This document shows, piece after piece, positions 48,029 through 56,806 of a stretch of DNA of 64,000 nucleotides (the stretch's first letter is position 1; the number at the start of each line of letters is the position of its first letter). The notes under the pieces are model-generated. The model worked only from the letters and a program-made list of their open reading frames with translations. It made no database searches and was not told the origin of the DNA. The stretch spans positions 1,692,501-1,756,500 of the forward strand of contig NZ_CP015247.1 in assembly GCF_001891125.1 (NCBI RefSeq). The letters run 5' to 3'. The position numbers and the translations under genes were made by a program. The DNA is from Leuconostoc suionicum (GTDB lineage Bacteria > Bacillota > Bacilli > Lactobacillales > Lactobacillaceae).

Positions 48029-48310
48029 TAAAAAATCCCGCAATCCGAAAAAATTCAGATTGCGGGACGATTTCTCGTGTTACCACCCGTTATTCGTATG
48101 CTTTGTTGCACACCTTAACTTCAGTCTTCCAATACAGGATTAGAAAACCAAAACAGCTATAACGGGCTTTCCCGGCCATAGTTTACGTCGCTTTGATTTC
48201 AAAAATCATAACACGCTCACTAAAGCGAAACTCCAAGACCATCTTCATGATATGACATTACCTGTTCTCACCAAACACGGGCTCTCTATAAATGTATCAA
48301 TCACTACTCA
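48029..48310 (-). promoter_or_regulatory. T-box1 leader, Met specifier
   Basis: The T-box sequence GGGTGGTAACACGAG (48076-48090 region) contains bulge UGGU, which pairs with an ACCA tRNA end. The specifier ATG (48240-48242) lies in the conserved context ATGGTCTTGGAG. The terminator TCCCGCAATC/GATTGCGGGA with T-run is at 48030-48067. It would sense uncharged tRNA-Met and control metF-metE-mmuP-mmuM plus the small ORFs. No convincing promoter lies between it and the gene upstream (stop at 48329). Confidence 0.95.
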
Positions 48311-48328
48311 TCTTTTCTTCGTATAAAA

Positions 48329-49045
48329 CTATTCAATCTTTGCCACAAATGAATCAAACAATAATTGAGCATCTGGATTGTCCATCAATAACATTTCTGG
48401 ATGCCACTGTACTGCATAAATACGTCGTGATTCATCCGAAAATGCCTCTACAACGTTATCCGAACTCATGGCGTCCAGCTTCAACCCATCTGCCAATCTT
48501 TTCACTGCTTGATGATGAAAAGAATTGACAAGTGATTTTTCATCAAAAATATCACTCAGCCAACTTTGACGTTGCAATACTATATGGTGTGTTGGTACAT
48601 GCCATTTTGTCGGATATTGATTATGCTTTACTGACAAGCCGTCATACTGACTACCTAAATCTTGGTACAAGGTGCCACCCAGTGTAACATTAATAATTTG
48701 CAATCCACGACAAATACCGAGAATTGGTTTTTCTTGTTTAAGCGCTTCGATTACCAGCGCCACTTCAAAAGCATCACGTCGAGCATCAGTTTCATGTAAA
48801 TTAATATGTGGATCTTCACCAAAATACACTGGTGAAACATCTTGACCGCCTGCTAATAGCAAAGCATCTACTGAATCGATATATGCCTTAGCCAACTTTA
48901 TATCACCGATTGGGAACACAATAGGTAGCGCATTCGCACCGCTAATACCATCAATATAATTTTTTTGGATATAGTCGACATAATTGGTGCCAAAATGAGC
49001 ATTCGCATGAACAAGATTATTACTTGGTATACCTATTTTTTTCAT
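48329..49045 (-). CDS. class I glutamine amidotransferase-like hydrolase (peptidase C26, PuuD-like)
   Basis: A 238-residue protein of the gamma-glutamyl-gamma-aminobutyrate hydrolase type. The nucleophile Cys is in LGICRGLQIINV (about residues 103-114) and the His-x-Glu in VQWHPEML (about 213-220). It hydrolyses a gamma-glutamyl amide of unknown identity. ATG at 49045 is used; a GTG four codons earlier overlaps the upstream stop (GTGA) and could be the true start. It is in the T-box2 unit, so a link to sulfur compounds, such as gamma-glutamyl peptides, is a reasonable guess only. Confidence 0.82.
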   Translation of the reverse strand: MKKIGIPSNNLVHANAHFGTNYVDYIQKNYIDGISGANALPIVFPIGDIKLAKAYIDSVDALLLAGGQDVSPVYFGEDPHINLHETDARRDAFEVALVIEALKQEKPILGICRGLQIINVTLGGTLYQDLGSQYDGLSVKHNQYPTKWHVPTHHIVLQRQSWLSDIFDEKSLVNSFHHQAVKRLADGLKLDAMSSDNVVEAFSDESRRIYAVQWHPEMLLMDNPDAQLLFDSFVAKIE

Positions 49046-49053
49046 CTTTCCAC

Positions 49054-50649
49054 TCACTTTGCATACTTATAGTTCTGATAACCAATTAAGGGATAATCTA
49101 AGTTTTTAACCGATGAGCGTAATAAGTGAACATTAGATACTTGATACAATGGCGTAACACCATTTAAATCATTGTTTAACTTGGCTGCTTGTTGTTCCAA
49201 CTTATAACGGGCGTCATTGGCCTCATGTTGCTCAGAAACCTTGTTGATTATCCTCTCATATTCCGAATTAGTCCAATTTGTAAAATTAATCGCGCCCTTC
49301 GAATAAGCTATATCCAAGAAATCAATGGGATCATTATAATCTGTTGACCATGTTAAAGTTCCAGCCTGAAAATCATGATTTTCAAAAGCGGAAATTTCAG
49401 CGTTTAATGGCAACTGCTTTAGGTTAATTGTAACATCAGGCAATGTTGCTTCAATGCTCTGTTTCAAGTAAACCCCTAATGCCTTATAAGCATCGGTGTC
49501 AGCTGTATTAAGCGTAATTGTAATTTTTTGTTGATTTAATTCTGATTGCGCTTGTTTCAAATACTTTTGAGCCAATGCCTTATTATATGGCAGCGACAAG
49601 TTCGCATTGAAATCTTTACCATCTACTTTTACTTCACCACTTGGCACAATTGATTTGGCAGGTGTTGAACCATCAGCCAACGCTGACTTTGTTAACTCCT
49701 TACGGTTTATTGCTAAACTCAAAGCTCGCTTGAGATTTGTATTGCTGACTGTCTTATCAGCAGCATTCCAAACAATAAACGCCACACGTCCTTTTTGTGT
49801 TGATTTAATATCAGTAGCATGGCTCTTCTTCAAATCTGTTAAAATACCACCAGAAATTTCTGTTTCGTCGACCTTCTTCGCTAAATATTGCTTAGAAGCT
49901 AGCGTTGCATCAGTGACTTGAGTAGCCTTAATGGTATCATAATGAACACTTTTAGCATCAGCATAATACTTATTTTTGACAAATTCCCAAGTCGTTGATG
50001 ATTGGTTCCACTTTTTAATCGTATAAGCACCATTTGAGACAGTCGTCTTAGCTGTTTGGCCATACTTGCTACCATATTCTTTTAATTTATCCGAATTAAT
50101 TGGATACAGTTGGTTAGCCAATATAAAATTAAAATAAGGGACTGGATGGGATAGTTCGATTTTCACCGTGTATTTGTCTGGTGCACTAATACCAAGTTTA
50201 TTAACGTTTTCTTTATTATTATATACAGCATCATACCCAGCAATATCCTTAAAATGGTTAGCACGAGTAGATTTTGTCGCTGGATTTACTTGACGTTTAA
50301 CTGAATTAACAAAATCAGACGCCGTTACTTGTGAACCATCAGACCACTTTTGATTCTTCTTGAGCTTAATTGTATAAACCTTATTACCTTGGGTTGGTTG
50401 AACTATTTTTTGGGCGACCCCCGGAATAATTTTGCCATTAGCAGATGTTGTATAAAGCCCCTCAAGTGTTTGCACTTCTGCCCAATTCGCACCAACTTGA
50501 TCAGCTAGATTTGGATCCAACGTTGAGATGTTGTTTTGAACAGCAACTCTTAACGTATGACCTTTGGCTGATTTTGACGGACGCGTTGTAGCATAAATGC
50601 CAGCAACCACAATAATAGCTACTGCACCAATGACTATTTTTTTATTCAT
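49054..50649 (-). CDS. OppA-like peptide-binding protein without lipobox
   Basis: A 531-residue solute-binding protein of family 5 (oligopeptide type). The body shows YTIKLKKNQKWSDGSQVTASDFVNSVKR (split; about residues 94-121), typical of OppA proteins. The N-terminus is a hydrophobic segment (about residues 4-21) followed by Thr-Thr-Arg-Pro; there is no lipobox Cys, so it is predicted to stay membrane-anchored by an uncut signal rather than as a lipoprotein. No permease or ATPase genes are adjacent; it presumably uses an Opp system elsewhere. Placement under a Met T-box suggests capture of methionine-containing peptides. Confidence 0.85.
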   Translation of the reverse strand: MNKKIVIGAVAIIVVAGIYATTRPSKSAKGHTLRVAVQNNISTLDPNLADQVGANWAEVQTLEGLYTTSANGKIIPGVAQKIVQPTQGNKVYTIKLKKNQKWSDGSQVTASDFVNSVKRQVNPATKSTRANHFKDIAGYDAVYNNKENVNKLGISAPDKYTVKIELSHPVPYFNFILANQLYPINSDKLKEYGSKYGQTAKTTVSNGAYTIKKWNQSSTTWEFVKNKYYADAKSVHYDTIKATQVTDATLASKQYLAKKVDETEISGGILTDLKKSHATDIKSTQKGRVAFIVWNAADKTVSNTNLKRALSLAINRKELTKSALADGSTPAKSIVPSGEVKVDGKDFNANLSLPYNKALAQKYLKQAQSELNQQKITITLNTADTDAYKALGVYLKQSIEATLPDVTINLKQLPLNAEISAFENHDFQAGTLTWSTDYNDPIDFLDIAYSKGAINFTNWTNSEYERIINKVSEQHEANDARYKLEQQAAKLNNDLNGVTPLYQVSNVHLLRSSVKNLDYPLIGYQNYKYAK

Positions 50650-50762
50650 ATTCTTTCGCTCCCAAATACATTAATAGTGTCATTTTAACATGCCTATAAC
50701 TTAATAAAAGCAATAATCACTATTAAATGCTGTTAAATCTCTCCCACAGTAGTAAACACTAC

Positions 50763-52055
50763 TTATTTAACATATGATAACGCTTCGTCTAAAGCGTTAA
50801 TTAAATCATCTACATTTTCAATACCAATTGAAATACGTATCAAATCTGGTGTAATACCCGCTGCTTGCAACTGCTCATCATTTAACTGGGCGTGTGTTGT
50901 TGATTTTGGATGAATAATCAAAGACTTAGCATCCCCAACATTAGCCAATAACGAGAAGATATCTAAGTTATTTATCAATGTTTCTGCACCAGCTTCGCCA
51001 GCTTTTAAGCCAAATGTGAAAATCGATCCAACACCGTTCTTAAAGTATTTGTCAGCGAGTGGCTTGTATGGAGAATCATCTAATTCTGGATAACTGACCC
51101 AAGCAACTTTGTCATTATTATTCAAGTAAGAAACAATTTTACGTGTGTTTTCTACATGGCGCTCAACACGCAAAGATAATGTCTCTAGTCCTTGCAACAG
51201 ATAAAACGCTGATTGTGGTGATAATGTTGCGCCTGTATCACGTAAATGTTCAGCACGAATTTTAGTGACAAATGCGCCACCTTTTAGATCGGCCCAAACA
51301 ATACCGTTGTACGATGGTGTTGGCGTGGTGAAATCAGGATAGCGTCCTGAGGCCTCGTAATCGAAATCTCCTTTTTCAATCACTACCCCACCCAATGTTG
51401 TACCATGTCCACCAATAAACTTAGTAGCTGAATGAACAACTACATCAATGCCGTATTCCAGCGGACGAGTCAAAAATGGTGTTGCAAAAGTAGAATCCAC
51501 AATAGAAATAATACCATGTTTTTTTGCAATTGCTGCAACGGCTTCAAAATCAATAATATTTATTTTGGGGTTTCCTAAACTTTCGAAGAAAATAACTTTT
51601 GTATTATCTTGAATAGCCTTTTCAAAATTTTCAGGATCATCTGGGTCAACAAATGTTGTATCAATAGATAACTTCTTCAATGTTTCTGAAAACAACTCGA
51701 CCGTGCCACCATATAACGTTGATGCGGCAACAATATGATCGCCAGCTCCAGCGACATTCAATATTGCTGCGGTAATTGCAGCTGCACCAGAAGCTAACGA
51801 TATAGCCGCTGTACCACCTTCGAGCGCTGCAACTCTTGCCTCAAAAGCCGAATTTGTTGGATTGGTTAACCGCCCATAAATATTGCCAGCATCCGTTAAA
51901 GCAAATCGCCCAGCAGCTTGTTTAGCATCCTTAAAGACAAAAGAAGTTGTCTGATAAATTGGTACAGCACGCGCACCTGTCGCTGAATCTGGCTCTTCTT
52001 GGCCAGCATGAAGTTGTAGTGTTTCAAATGCGTATTTTTTTTCTGGATTAGTCAT
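50763..52055 (-). CDS. metY: O-acetylhomoserine sulfhydrylase (MetY-type)
   Basis: PLP enzyme that makes homocysteine directly from O-acetylhomoserine and sulfide. At 430 residues it is the long MetY form, with [14 protein letters not shown] at the start, YGRLTNPT, the PLP-Lys in [18 protein letters not shown] (about residues 203-220) and the internal insertion around [13 protein letters not shown] that distinguishes MetY from MetB/MetC. GAGGAAAATATTCT precedes the ATG. It is under T-box2. Use of O-acetylserine instead cannot be excluded. Confidence 0.92.
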   Translation of the reverse strand: MTNPEKKYAFETLQLHAGQEEPDSATGARAVPIYQTTSFVFKDAKQAAGRFALTDAGNIYGRLTNPTNSAFEARVAALEGGTAAISLASGAAAITAAILNVAGAGDHIVAASTLYGGTVELFSETLKKLSIDTTFVDPDDPENFEKAIQDNTKVIFFESLGNPKINIIDFEAVAAIAKKHGIISIVDSTFATPFLTRPLEYGIDVVVHSATKFIGGHGTTLGGVVIEKGDFDYEASGRYPDFTTPTPSYNGIVWADLKGGAFVTKIRAEHLRDTGATLSPQSAFYLLQGLETLSLRVERHVENTRKIVSYLNNNDKVAWVSYPELDDSPYKPLADKYFKNGVGSIFTFGLKAGEAGAETLINNLDIFSLLANVGDAKSLIIHPKSTTHAQLNDEQLQAAGITPDLIRISIGIENVDDLINALDEALSYVK

Positions 52056-52105
52056 AGAATATTTTCCTCATGTGAGTTATTTTTATGCAACATTTAATAA
52101 ACTTA

Positions 52106-52204
52106 TTACTGATACCACATTCGTGTTTGTACTAAACCACAACCAAGAAGTGTACTTAATGCTCGTGTTGTCTCAAAAAATCGATTAGGCGTTGTTGCTT
52201 GCAT
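52106..52204 (-). CDS. small protein of a methionine-cluster sORF family (copy 3, divergent)
   Basis: A 32-codon ORF between yxjH and metY with a strong AAGGAG seven bases before the ATG. Aligned to copies 1 and 2 with a three-residue gap it keeps an aromatic pair (FF at 9-10), Thr13, a basic residue (Arg14), Leu16, Thr18, then L-GCG-L-V in place of L-x-GSG-x-V. The resemblance is suggestive, not proof. It has one Cys and ends in Met-Trp-Tyr-Gln. No known family. Confidence 0.6.
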   Translation of the reverse strand: MQATTPNRFFETTRALSTLLGCGLVQTRMWYQ

Positions 52205-52248
52205 CTTTCTACTCCTTACAAATATCACACCATATATGATGTATTCAT

Positions 52249-53376
52249 CTATCCCCAAACTTCATCGAGGATTTCTTTAACAAGTGCTAACTTAGCCCAT
52301 TGCTGTTCTTCTGTTAAAATATTACCTTCTTCAGTAGAAGCAAATCCGCATTGTGTTGACAACCATAAACGATCCAATGGTAAATATTTTTCCGCTTCAT
52401 GGATTCGCTTAATAATATCTTCCTTCTTTTCTAATTCACCTGTTTTAGTTGTAATCAAGCCGAGAACAACTTTTTTATCCCCTGATACTTTAGCCAAAGG
52501 TTCAAAGCCACCTGCTCGTTCTGAATCATATTCTAGGAAGTAACTTGATACATTTTCTTGCCCAAACAATTCATCAGCAACTGCGTCATAACCACCAGAA
52601 GCTGCCCAATCTGAATGATAGTTTCCGCGACAAATATGTGTGTTAATGGTTAAATCTTCTGGTAAGTTAGCAATTGCACCATTATTCAAGTCTAAATACA
52701 ACGCCTTTAGTTGTTTAAAATCAAATCCTGATCCAGCCATTTTTTCCCAGAAATCAGCATCTACTAACATACCCCATGTACAGTCATCTAATTGAACTGT
52801 TTTAGCACCTGCTTCATACAATGCAAGAATCTCTTCATGATAAACACGCTTAATATCTGCAAAAAATTCTTCGTCAGAATCATAGAAGTTCGATACAACA
52901 TTAGCATTTGTGCCACGAACTAGTTCCGCATAAAATTGAGATGGGGCCGGAATTGTAATTTTGGCCTCTACGCCCGCTTCATCAGCAAGTGCTTTGAGAA
53001 ACTTAAAATGTTTAATAAATGGGTGTACATTGGCGTCAAAGCTCAATTTACCATTTAAGCGTGCTGAATCATCACGTGTTTCCTCATGAGCGAAGAAGTA
53101 ACCTTCTCCGTAGCTTAATCTTTCAACGCCACCAAATCCCCAGAAATTATCCAAATGCCAATATGAGCGACGGAATTCGCCATCTGTTACTACTGCTATT
53201 CCAGCAGCCACTTGTTGATCAACCAAATGTGCAATCGTTGAATTTTCAACACCTTCAAGTTCTTCTTGTGTTAATTTACCAGCTTCAAAATCTTGCCGTG
53301 CTTGTTTTAATTCAGCTGGTCGTAGAAATGAACCAACATGCTGAAATCCTAATGCCTTTAGTGTCTGTGTTGTCAT
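52249..53376 (-). CDS. yxjH: MetE C-terminal-like methionine synthase (YxjH type)
   Basis: A 375-residue protein equivalent to the catalytic half of MetE, of the YxjG/YxjH family proposed to methylate homocysteine without the N-terminal MetE domain. It starts HVGSFLRPAELKQAR (about residues 13-27); zinc ligands are in NTHICRGNYHS (near residue 230) and STQCGFAS (near residue 338). AGGGGAAAAATT precedes the ATG. It is the first gene after T-box2. About 45 percent of residues seem shared with the 54488-55615 protein by eye, so the two are old paralogues. Confidence 0.9.
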   Translation of the reverse strand: MTTQTLKALGFQHVGSFLRPAELKQARQDFEAGKLTQEELEGVENSTIAHLVDQQVAAGIAVVTDGEFRRSYWHLDNFWGFGGVERLSYGEGYFFAHEETRDDSARLNGKLSFDANVHPFIKHFKFLKALADEAGVEAKITIPAPSQFYAELVRGTNANVVSNFYDSDEEFFADIKRVYHEEILALYEAGAKTVQLDDCTWGMLVDADFWEKMAGSGFDFKQLKALYLDLNNGAIANLPEDLTINTHICRGNYHSDWAASGGYDAVADELFGQENVSSYFLEYDSERAGGFEPLAKVSGDKKVVLGLITTKTGELEKKEDIIKRIHEAEKYLPLDRLWLSTQCGFASTEEGNILTEEQQWAKLALVKEILDEVWG

Positions 53377-53414
53377 AATTTTTCCCCTGTACTTTTTTTA
53401 GCAGTTTCGCGACA

Positions 53415-53745
53415 ATAAAAAAATCCCGCAGTCTAATTAATTTAGACTGCGGGACGACTCGTCGTGTTACCACCCGGTGTTTATGTGTCGACAAATAGCC
53501 TACACACCTCAATATCAATCATCTTTATTATGCTTCGAGAACATCTGTACATAATATTGAGAATTGATGTCGCTATATCGGGCTCTCCCGGTTATCGCTT
53601 GCGTCGTTTCAACAAATGAATCAGCGTGCGTTCGCAATAACAGTAACTCCAAGACCATTTTCATGTGTTCGCGATGTCTACTTTCACCAAACGTAAACTC
53701 TCTTTTTAACGCTACAACACTACTTATCTTTTCTTTGTTAAAATA
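53415..53745 (-). promoter_or_regulatory. T-box2 leader, Met specifier
   Basis: T-box GGGTGGTAACACGA (53461-53475 region), specifier ATG at 53656-53658 in context ATGGTCTTGGAG, and stem I with AGAGAGTTTACGTTTGGTGA. The terminator TCCCGCAGTCTAA/TTAGACTGCGGGA with seven T is at 53417-53453. It controls yxjH-metY-oppA-like-amidotransferase. Confidence 0.96.
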
Positions 53746-53773
53746 ATCATACTATATTATAATAATTTGTCAA
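53746..53773 (-). promoter_or_regulatory. promoter of the T-box2 unit
   Basis: Minus strand TTGACA (53768-53773), 16 bp, TATGAT (53746-53751), only 20 bp past the luxS stop. No terminator for luxS is visible before it. Confidence 0.75.
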
Positions 53774-53791
53774 TACTTTTTTCATTAAACG

Positions 53792-54268
53792 TTAAACAAT
53801 TTTACGCTCAAACGCATCACTGGAAATACCTTGTGCCAAGATGATTTTTGCCCATTCTTTAGCTGAATGTAAGCTATGATCTTTATAGTTACCACAACTT
53901 TCGATTTCTGCTGCGGGCACTTCGGTTACTTCATCACTAACAATTTTTTCCAATACTTTTTTGAAAACCTTGGCTAGTGTTTCAGAATCATAATTTACCC
54001 AAGAAATAACGTGGAATCCTGTACGGCATCCAAATGGTGACATATCAATAATGCCATCAATTTCATCACGAACAAGACCCGCAAATAAATGTTCTAACGT
54101 ATGTAATCCACCCGTTTCAATAGATGTTTCATTAGGCTGTGTTAAACGCAAGTCGTAGTTTGTAATGCTACCACCATTAGGACCAGCTTGTGTTTCAATC
54201 ACACGCACATAAGGTGCCTTAACCTTTGTATGATCCAAAGTAAAACTTTCAACAACTGTTTCTGACAT
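53792..54268 (-). CDS. luxS: S-ribosylhomocysteine lyase LuxS
   Basis: Cleaves S-ribosylhomocysteine to homocysteine and the AI-2 precursor DPD. It is 158 residues long. Metal ligands are His56 and His60 in HTLEHL and a Cys in SCGNYKDHS near residue 126; the catalytic Cys81 is in GCRTGFH. AAGGAGAAAAATA precedes the ATG. It is the last gene of the T-box3 unit, returning homocysteine to the cycle. The partner nucleosidase (Pfs) is not in this window. Confidence 0.97.
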   Translation of the reverse strand: MSETVVESFTLDHTKVKAPYVRVIETQAGPNGGSITNYDLRLTQPNETSIETGGLHTLEHLFAGLVRDEIDGIIDMSPFGCRTGFHVISWVNYDSETLAKVFKKVLEKIVSDEVTEVPAAEIESCGNYKDHSLHSAKEWAKIILAQGISSDAFERKIV

Positions 54269-54320
54269 TATTTTTCTCCTTCAAGATAAGATAGTGGCTT
54301 AATGACTTTCGCCTTTATGC

Positions 54321-54362
54321 CATACTACTTCTTAGTGACATACTACTTCTTAGTGACATACT
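54321..54362. repeat. tandem 18-bp duplication upstream of luxS
   Basis: CATACTACTTCTTAGTGA occurs twice head to tail (54321-54338 and 54339-54356), followed by a partial third unit CATACT. On the minus strand it repeats the last codons and stop of the small ORF at 54343-54399, so the repeat adds a second copy of Tyr-Val-Thr-Lys-Lys-stop. Confidence 0.85.
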
Positions 54363-54399
54363 GTTGGAACGTTTTTGCGCGGTACAACGTTGCCAACAT
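54343..54399 (-). pseudogene. possible degenerate copy 4 of the methionine-cluster sORF
   Basis: An 18-codon ORF between yxjG and luxS without a good ribosome-binding site. The frame before its ATG reads Lys-Thr-Asp-Lys-Met, matching Thr-Asp-Lys-Met at residues 13-16 of copy 2, and a Tyr follows five residues later as in copy 2; at DNA level 11 of 12 bases agree over GATAAAATG and its left flank. No start codon lies upstream in frame. I read it as a remnant; it could also be chance. Confidence 0.35.
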
Positions 54400-54487
54400 T
54401 TTATCTGTCTTTTGATCTTTATTTTTAGCCGCGGTTATTATTATATTAACATTTTACAGGTGTGATTGTTAACACATGTGTTCATTC

Positions 54488-55615
54488 TCAAGCAAGTTCC
54501 TCATCAGCAATATGTTTGATCAACGCTAATTTTTTCCATTGATCAGGAATCGTTAAGATATTTCCCTCTTCCGTTGAAGAAAATCCACATTGTGTTGACA
54601 GAGCCAAGTTAGACTTGGGCACATAGTTTGCTGCCTCGTCAATTCTGGCAACGACTTCATCAACATCTTCCAAATCTGCTGACTTAGAAGTTAACAATCC
54701 TAATACAATTTCAACATTTTGACGATTGTTGTATATTTCTTTCAAAGGCTCAAAGCCACCCGAACGATCATTATCATATTCTAAGAAAAAGGCATCATAG
54801 TTAAGTTGGCCTAGATATTTTGCAATCGGCTCATAACCGCCTTCAAACAAGTAAGTCGACTTAAAGTTACCACGACAAATGTGTGTTGCTAATTTCAAGT
54901 CCTCTGGCAAGCCAGCCAATGCCTTGTTAATTACATAAACATCATCGGCTGCTGTTTTTTCAAATTTTGCACGCTCCTCGGGATTGTCAGCATTAGCGTT
55001 CAATTGCGCTATCAAGTATGCCCAAGTTGTATCATCAATTTGTACATAACGCGCGCCTAGATCATAGAACTTCTGCAGTGTATCATGATAAGCTTGAGCT
55101 AAATCGTCTAAAAATTCTGACCATGAATCATAATATTTTGACCATAAATCAGAACGGTGATCGCGATTAATAATCAAGCTCGGTGATGGAATCGTTTGTT
55201 TTGGCTCCACCCCTTCAGGCGTCACTGACTTCAAATATTCAAAATCCTTAAAGAATGGATGGTCTAAATTAGCATGCACTTTCCCATTTAGACGAACATT
55301 AGTTGATCGCGTTTTTTGACCGTGAAACTTGTACGAGTCATTTTGATCATAAAACTCAAATCCACCAAGTTGACCTAAAAAGTCTAAATGCCACCATGAA
55401 CGATTGAATTCACCATCAGTGACAGCTGATAAACCAACTTTGACTTGTTCATCAACTAGATTTTTAATTTCATCATGTTGAACTTTTAGTAAATCATCGT
55501 ACGAAATTTCGCCTTGAGCGTATTGCTCACGCGCTTTTTTCAGGTTTTCTGGACGTAAGTAAGATCCCACTTGATCAAAACGATAATTTAATTTTTTTGT
55601 TTCTGTAGCTGTCAT
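54488..55615 (-). CDS. yxjG: MetE C-terminal-like methionine synthase (YxjG type)
   Basis: A 375-residue paralogue of the protein at 52249-53376. It has QVGSYLRPENLKKAR at the start, VTDGEFNRSWWHLDFL (about residues 56-71), and zinc ligands in ATHICRGNFKS and STQCGFSSTEEGN. The start at 55615 follows AAGGAGAAAAAC. It stands in the T-box3 unit after metC and would convert the homocysteine made by MetI/MetC into methionine. Methyl donor and possible preference for polyglutamylated folate are not known. Confidence 0.9.
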   Translation of the reverse strand: MTATETKKLNYRFDQVGSYLRPENLKKAREQYAQGEISYDDLLKVQHDEIKNLVDEQVKVGLSAVTDGEFNRSWWHLDFLGQLGGFEFYDQNDSYKFHGQKTRSTNVRLNGKVHANLDHPFFKDFEYLKSVTPEGVEPKQTIPSPSLIINRDHRSDLWSKYYDSWSEFLDDLAQAYHDTLQKFYDLGARYVQIDDTTWAYLIAQLNANADNPEERAKFEKTAADDVYVINKALAGLPEDLKLATHICRGNFKSTYLFEGGYEPIAKYLGQLNYDAFFLEYDNDRSGGFEPLKEIYNNRQNVEIVLGLLTSKSADLEDVDEVVARIDEAANYVPKSNLALSTQCGFSSTEEGNILTIPDQWKKLALIKHIADEELA

Positions 55616-55666
55616 GTTTTTCTCCTTAAACATCGGTATTTTAATACCTACACGTAATCTATCAAG

Positions 55667-56806
55667 CTAAATTAAGGCTAATGCACTATCTAAATCTGCA
55701 ATCAAATCATCGGCATCCTCTAATCCAACCGAGAAGCGTAACAAACCAGGAGTAATACCGCATTTAGCCAACTCATCAACGTTTAACTCTGCGTGGCTCA
55801 TTTTTGGCGGGTAACTGATAATTGTTTCCACCGCTCCTAAACTAACCGAAAATACTGGGATATGTAAGGACTCCACTACTTTCTTAGCATTTTCTTGACT
55901 GCCCACATCAAAGCTCAACACCGCCCCACCATTTTTAGCTTGTGAAGCATGAATTTCATAACCTTTATGTGTTTTTAACCCTGGGTATAGGACATTTGAT
56001 ACTTTTTCATGTGCCTCTAAATGCTCAGCTATTTTATACGCTGATTCACTTGAATGTGTCATACGAACACCAAGTGTCTTTATACCACGCAACAACAGCC
56101 ACGTATCAAAAACGCTAAGTGTTGCCCCAACCGCATTTTGAACAAAATAAATTTGGTCTGCTAACTTTTTATCATTAACTACAACAGCACCAGCAAGGAT
56201 ATCAGAATGTCCTGCCAGAAACTTTGTTGCCGAATGAACCACAATATCAACACCTAGATCCAAAGGCTTCTGCAAGAATGGTGATAAGAATGTGTTGTCA
56301 GCAATTGTAAACAACTGGTGTTTCTTTGCGATACCAACTACCGCACGAATATCAGTAATGTTCAAAACTGGGTTTGAGGGTGTTTCAATATACAATGCTT
56401 TGGTCTCTGGTTTAATAGCTTTCTCGATTGCTGCCAAATCGCTAAAGTCAACAAAGTCGTGTGTGATACCCCAGCGTGGCAAAACATCTTCTAAAACTCG
56501 AAATGTGCCACCATAAACATGTTTACTAACAACAATATGATCGCCAGCTGATAAGGTGAATAGCACACTACTAATTGCTGCCATTCCAGTACTAAAAAGG
56601 TACCCATAATTTCCATGTTCAAGCTGTGCAACTGCTTTTTCACCCGCATCACGAGTTGGATTTCCAGAGCGAGCGTAGTCATATTCTCCAAATTCATCAA
56701 AAGATTTTTGACTAAAGGTTGAACTTAGTTGAATCGGTGTATTAATTGCACCTGACAGTGGATCATTTGTTGTTGCTGCATCAATAATATTTGTCCAATC
56801 ACTCAT
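55667..56806 (-). CDS. metC: cystathionine beta-lyase (MetC-type)
   Basis: PLP enzyme of the Cys/Met metabolism family, 379 residues. PLP-Lys is in [18 protein letters not shown] (about residues 188-205); YDYARSGNPTRD and SSGMAAISS-like STGMAAISSVLF bind the cofactor phosphate. Homologues in the metI-metC order of Bacillus split cystathionine to homocysteine, pyruvate and ammonia. It overlaps metI by four bases. Gamma-lyase or volatile-sulfur-forming side activity is possible and common among these enzymes. Confidence 0.9.
   Translation of the reverse strand: MSDWTNIIDAATTNDPLSGAINTPIQLSSTFSQKSFDEFGEYDYARSGNPTRDAGEKAVAQLEHGNYGYLFSTGMAAISSVLFTLSAGDHIVVSKHVYGGTFRVLEDVLPRWGITHDFVDFSDLAAIEKAIKPETKALYIETPSNPVLNITDIRAVVGIAKKHQLFTIADNTFLSPFLQKPLDLGVDIVVHSATKFLAGHSDILAGAVVVNDKKLADQIYFVQNAVGATLSVFDTWLLLRGIKTLGVRMTHSSESAYKIAEHLEAHEKVSNVLYPGLKTHKGYEIHASQAKNGGAVLSFDVGSQENAKKVVESLHIPVFSVSLGAVETIISYPPKMSHAELNVDELAKCGITPGLLRFSVGLEDADDLIADLDSALALI

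Noticed and set aside
53019-53378. Plus-strand ORF of 119 codons opposite yxjH
   Set aside because: Shadow frame with repeated Leu/Gln runs mirroring the codon bias of yxjH on the other strand.
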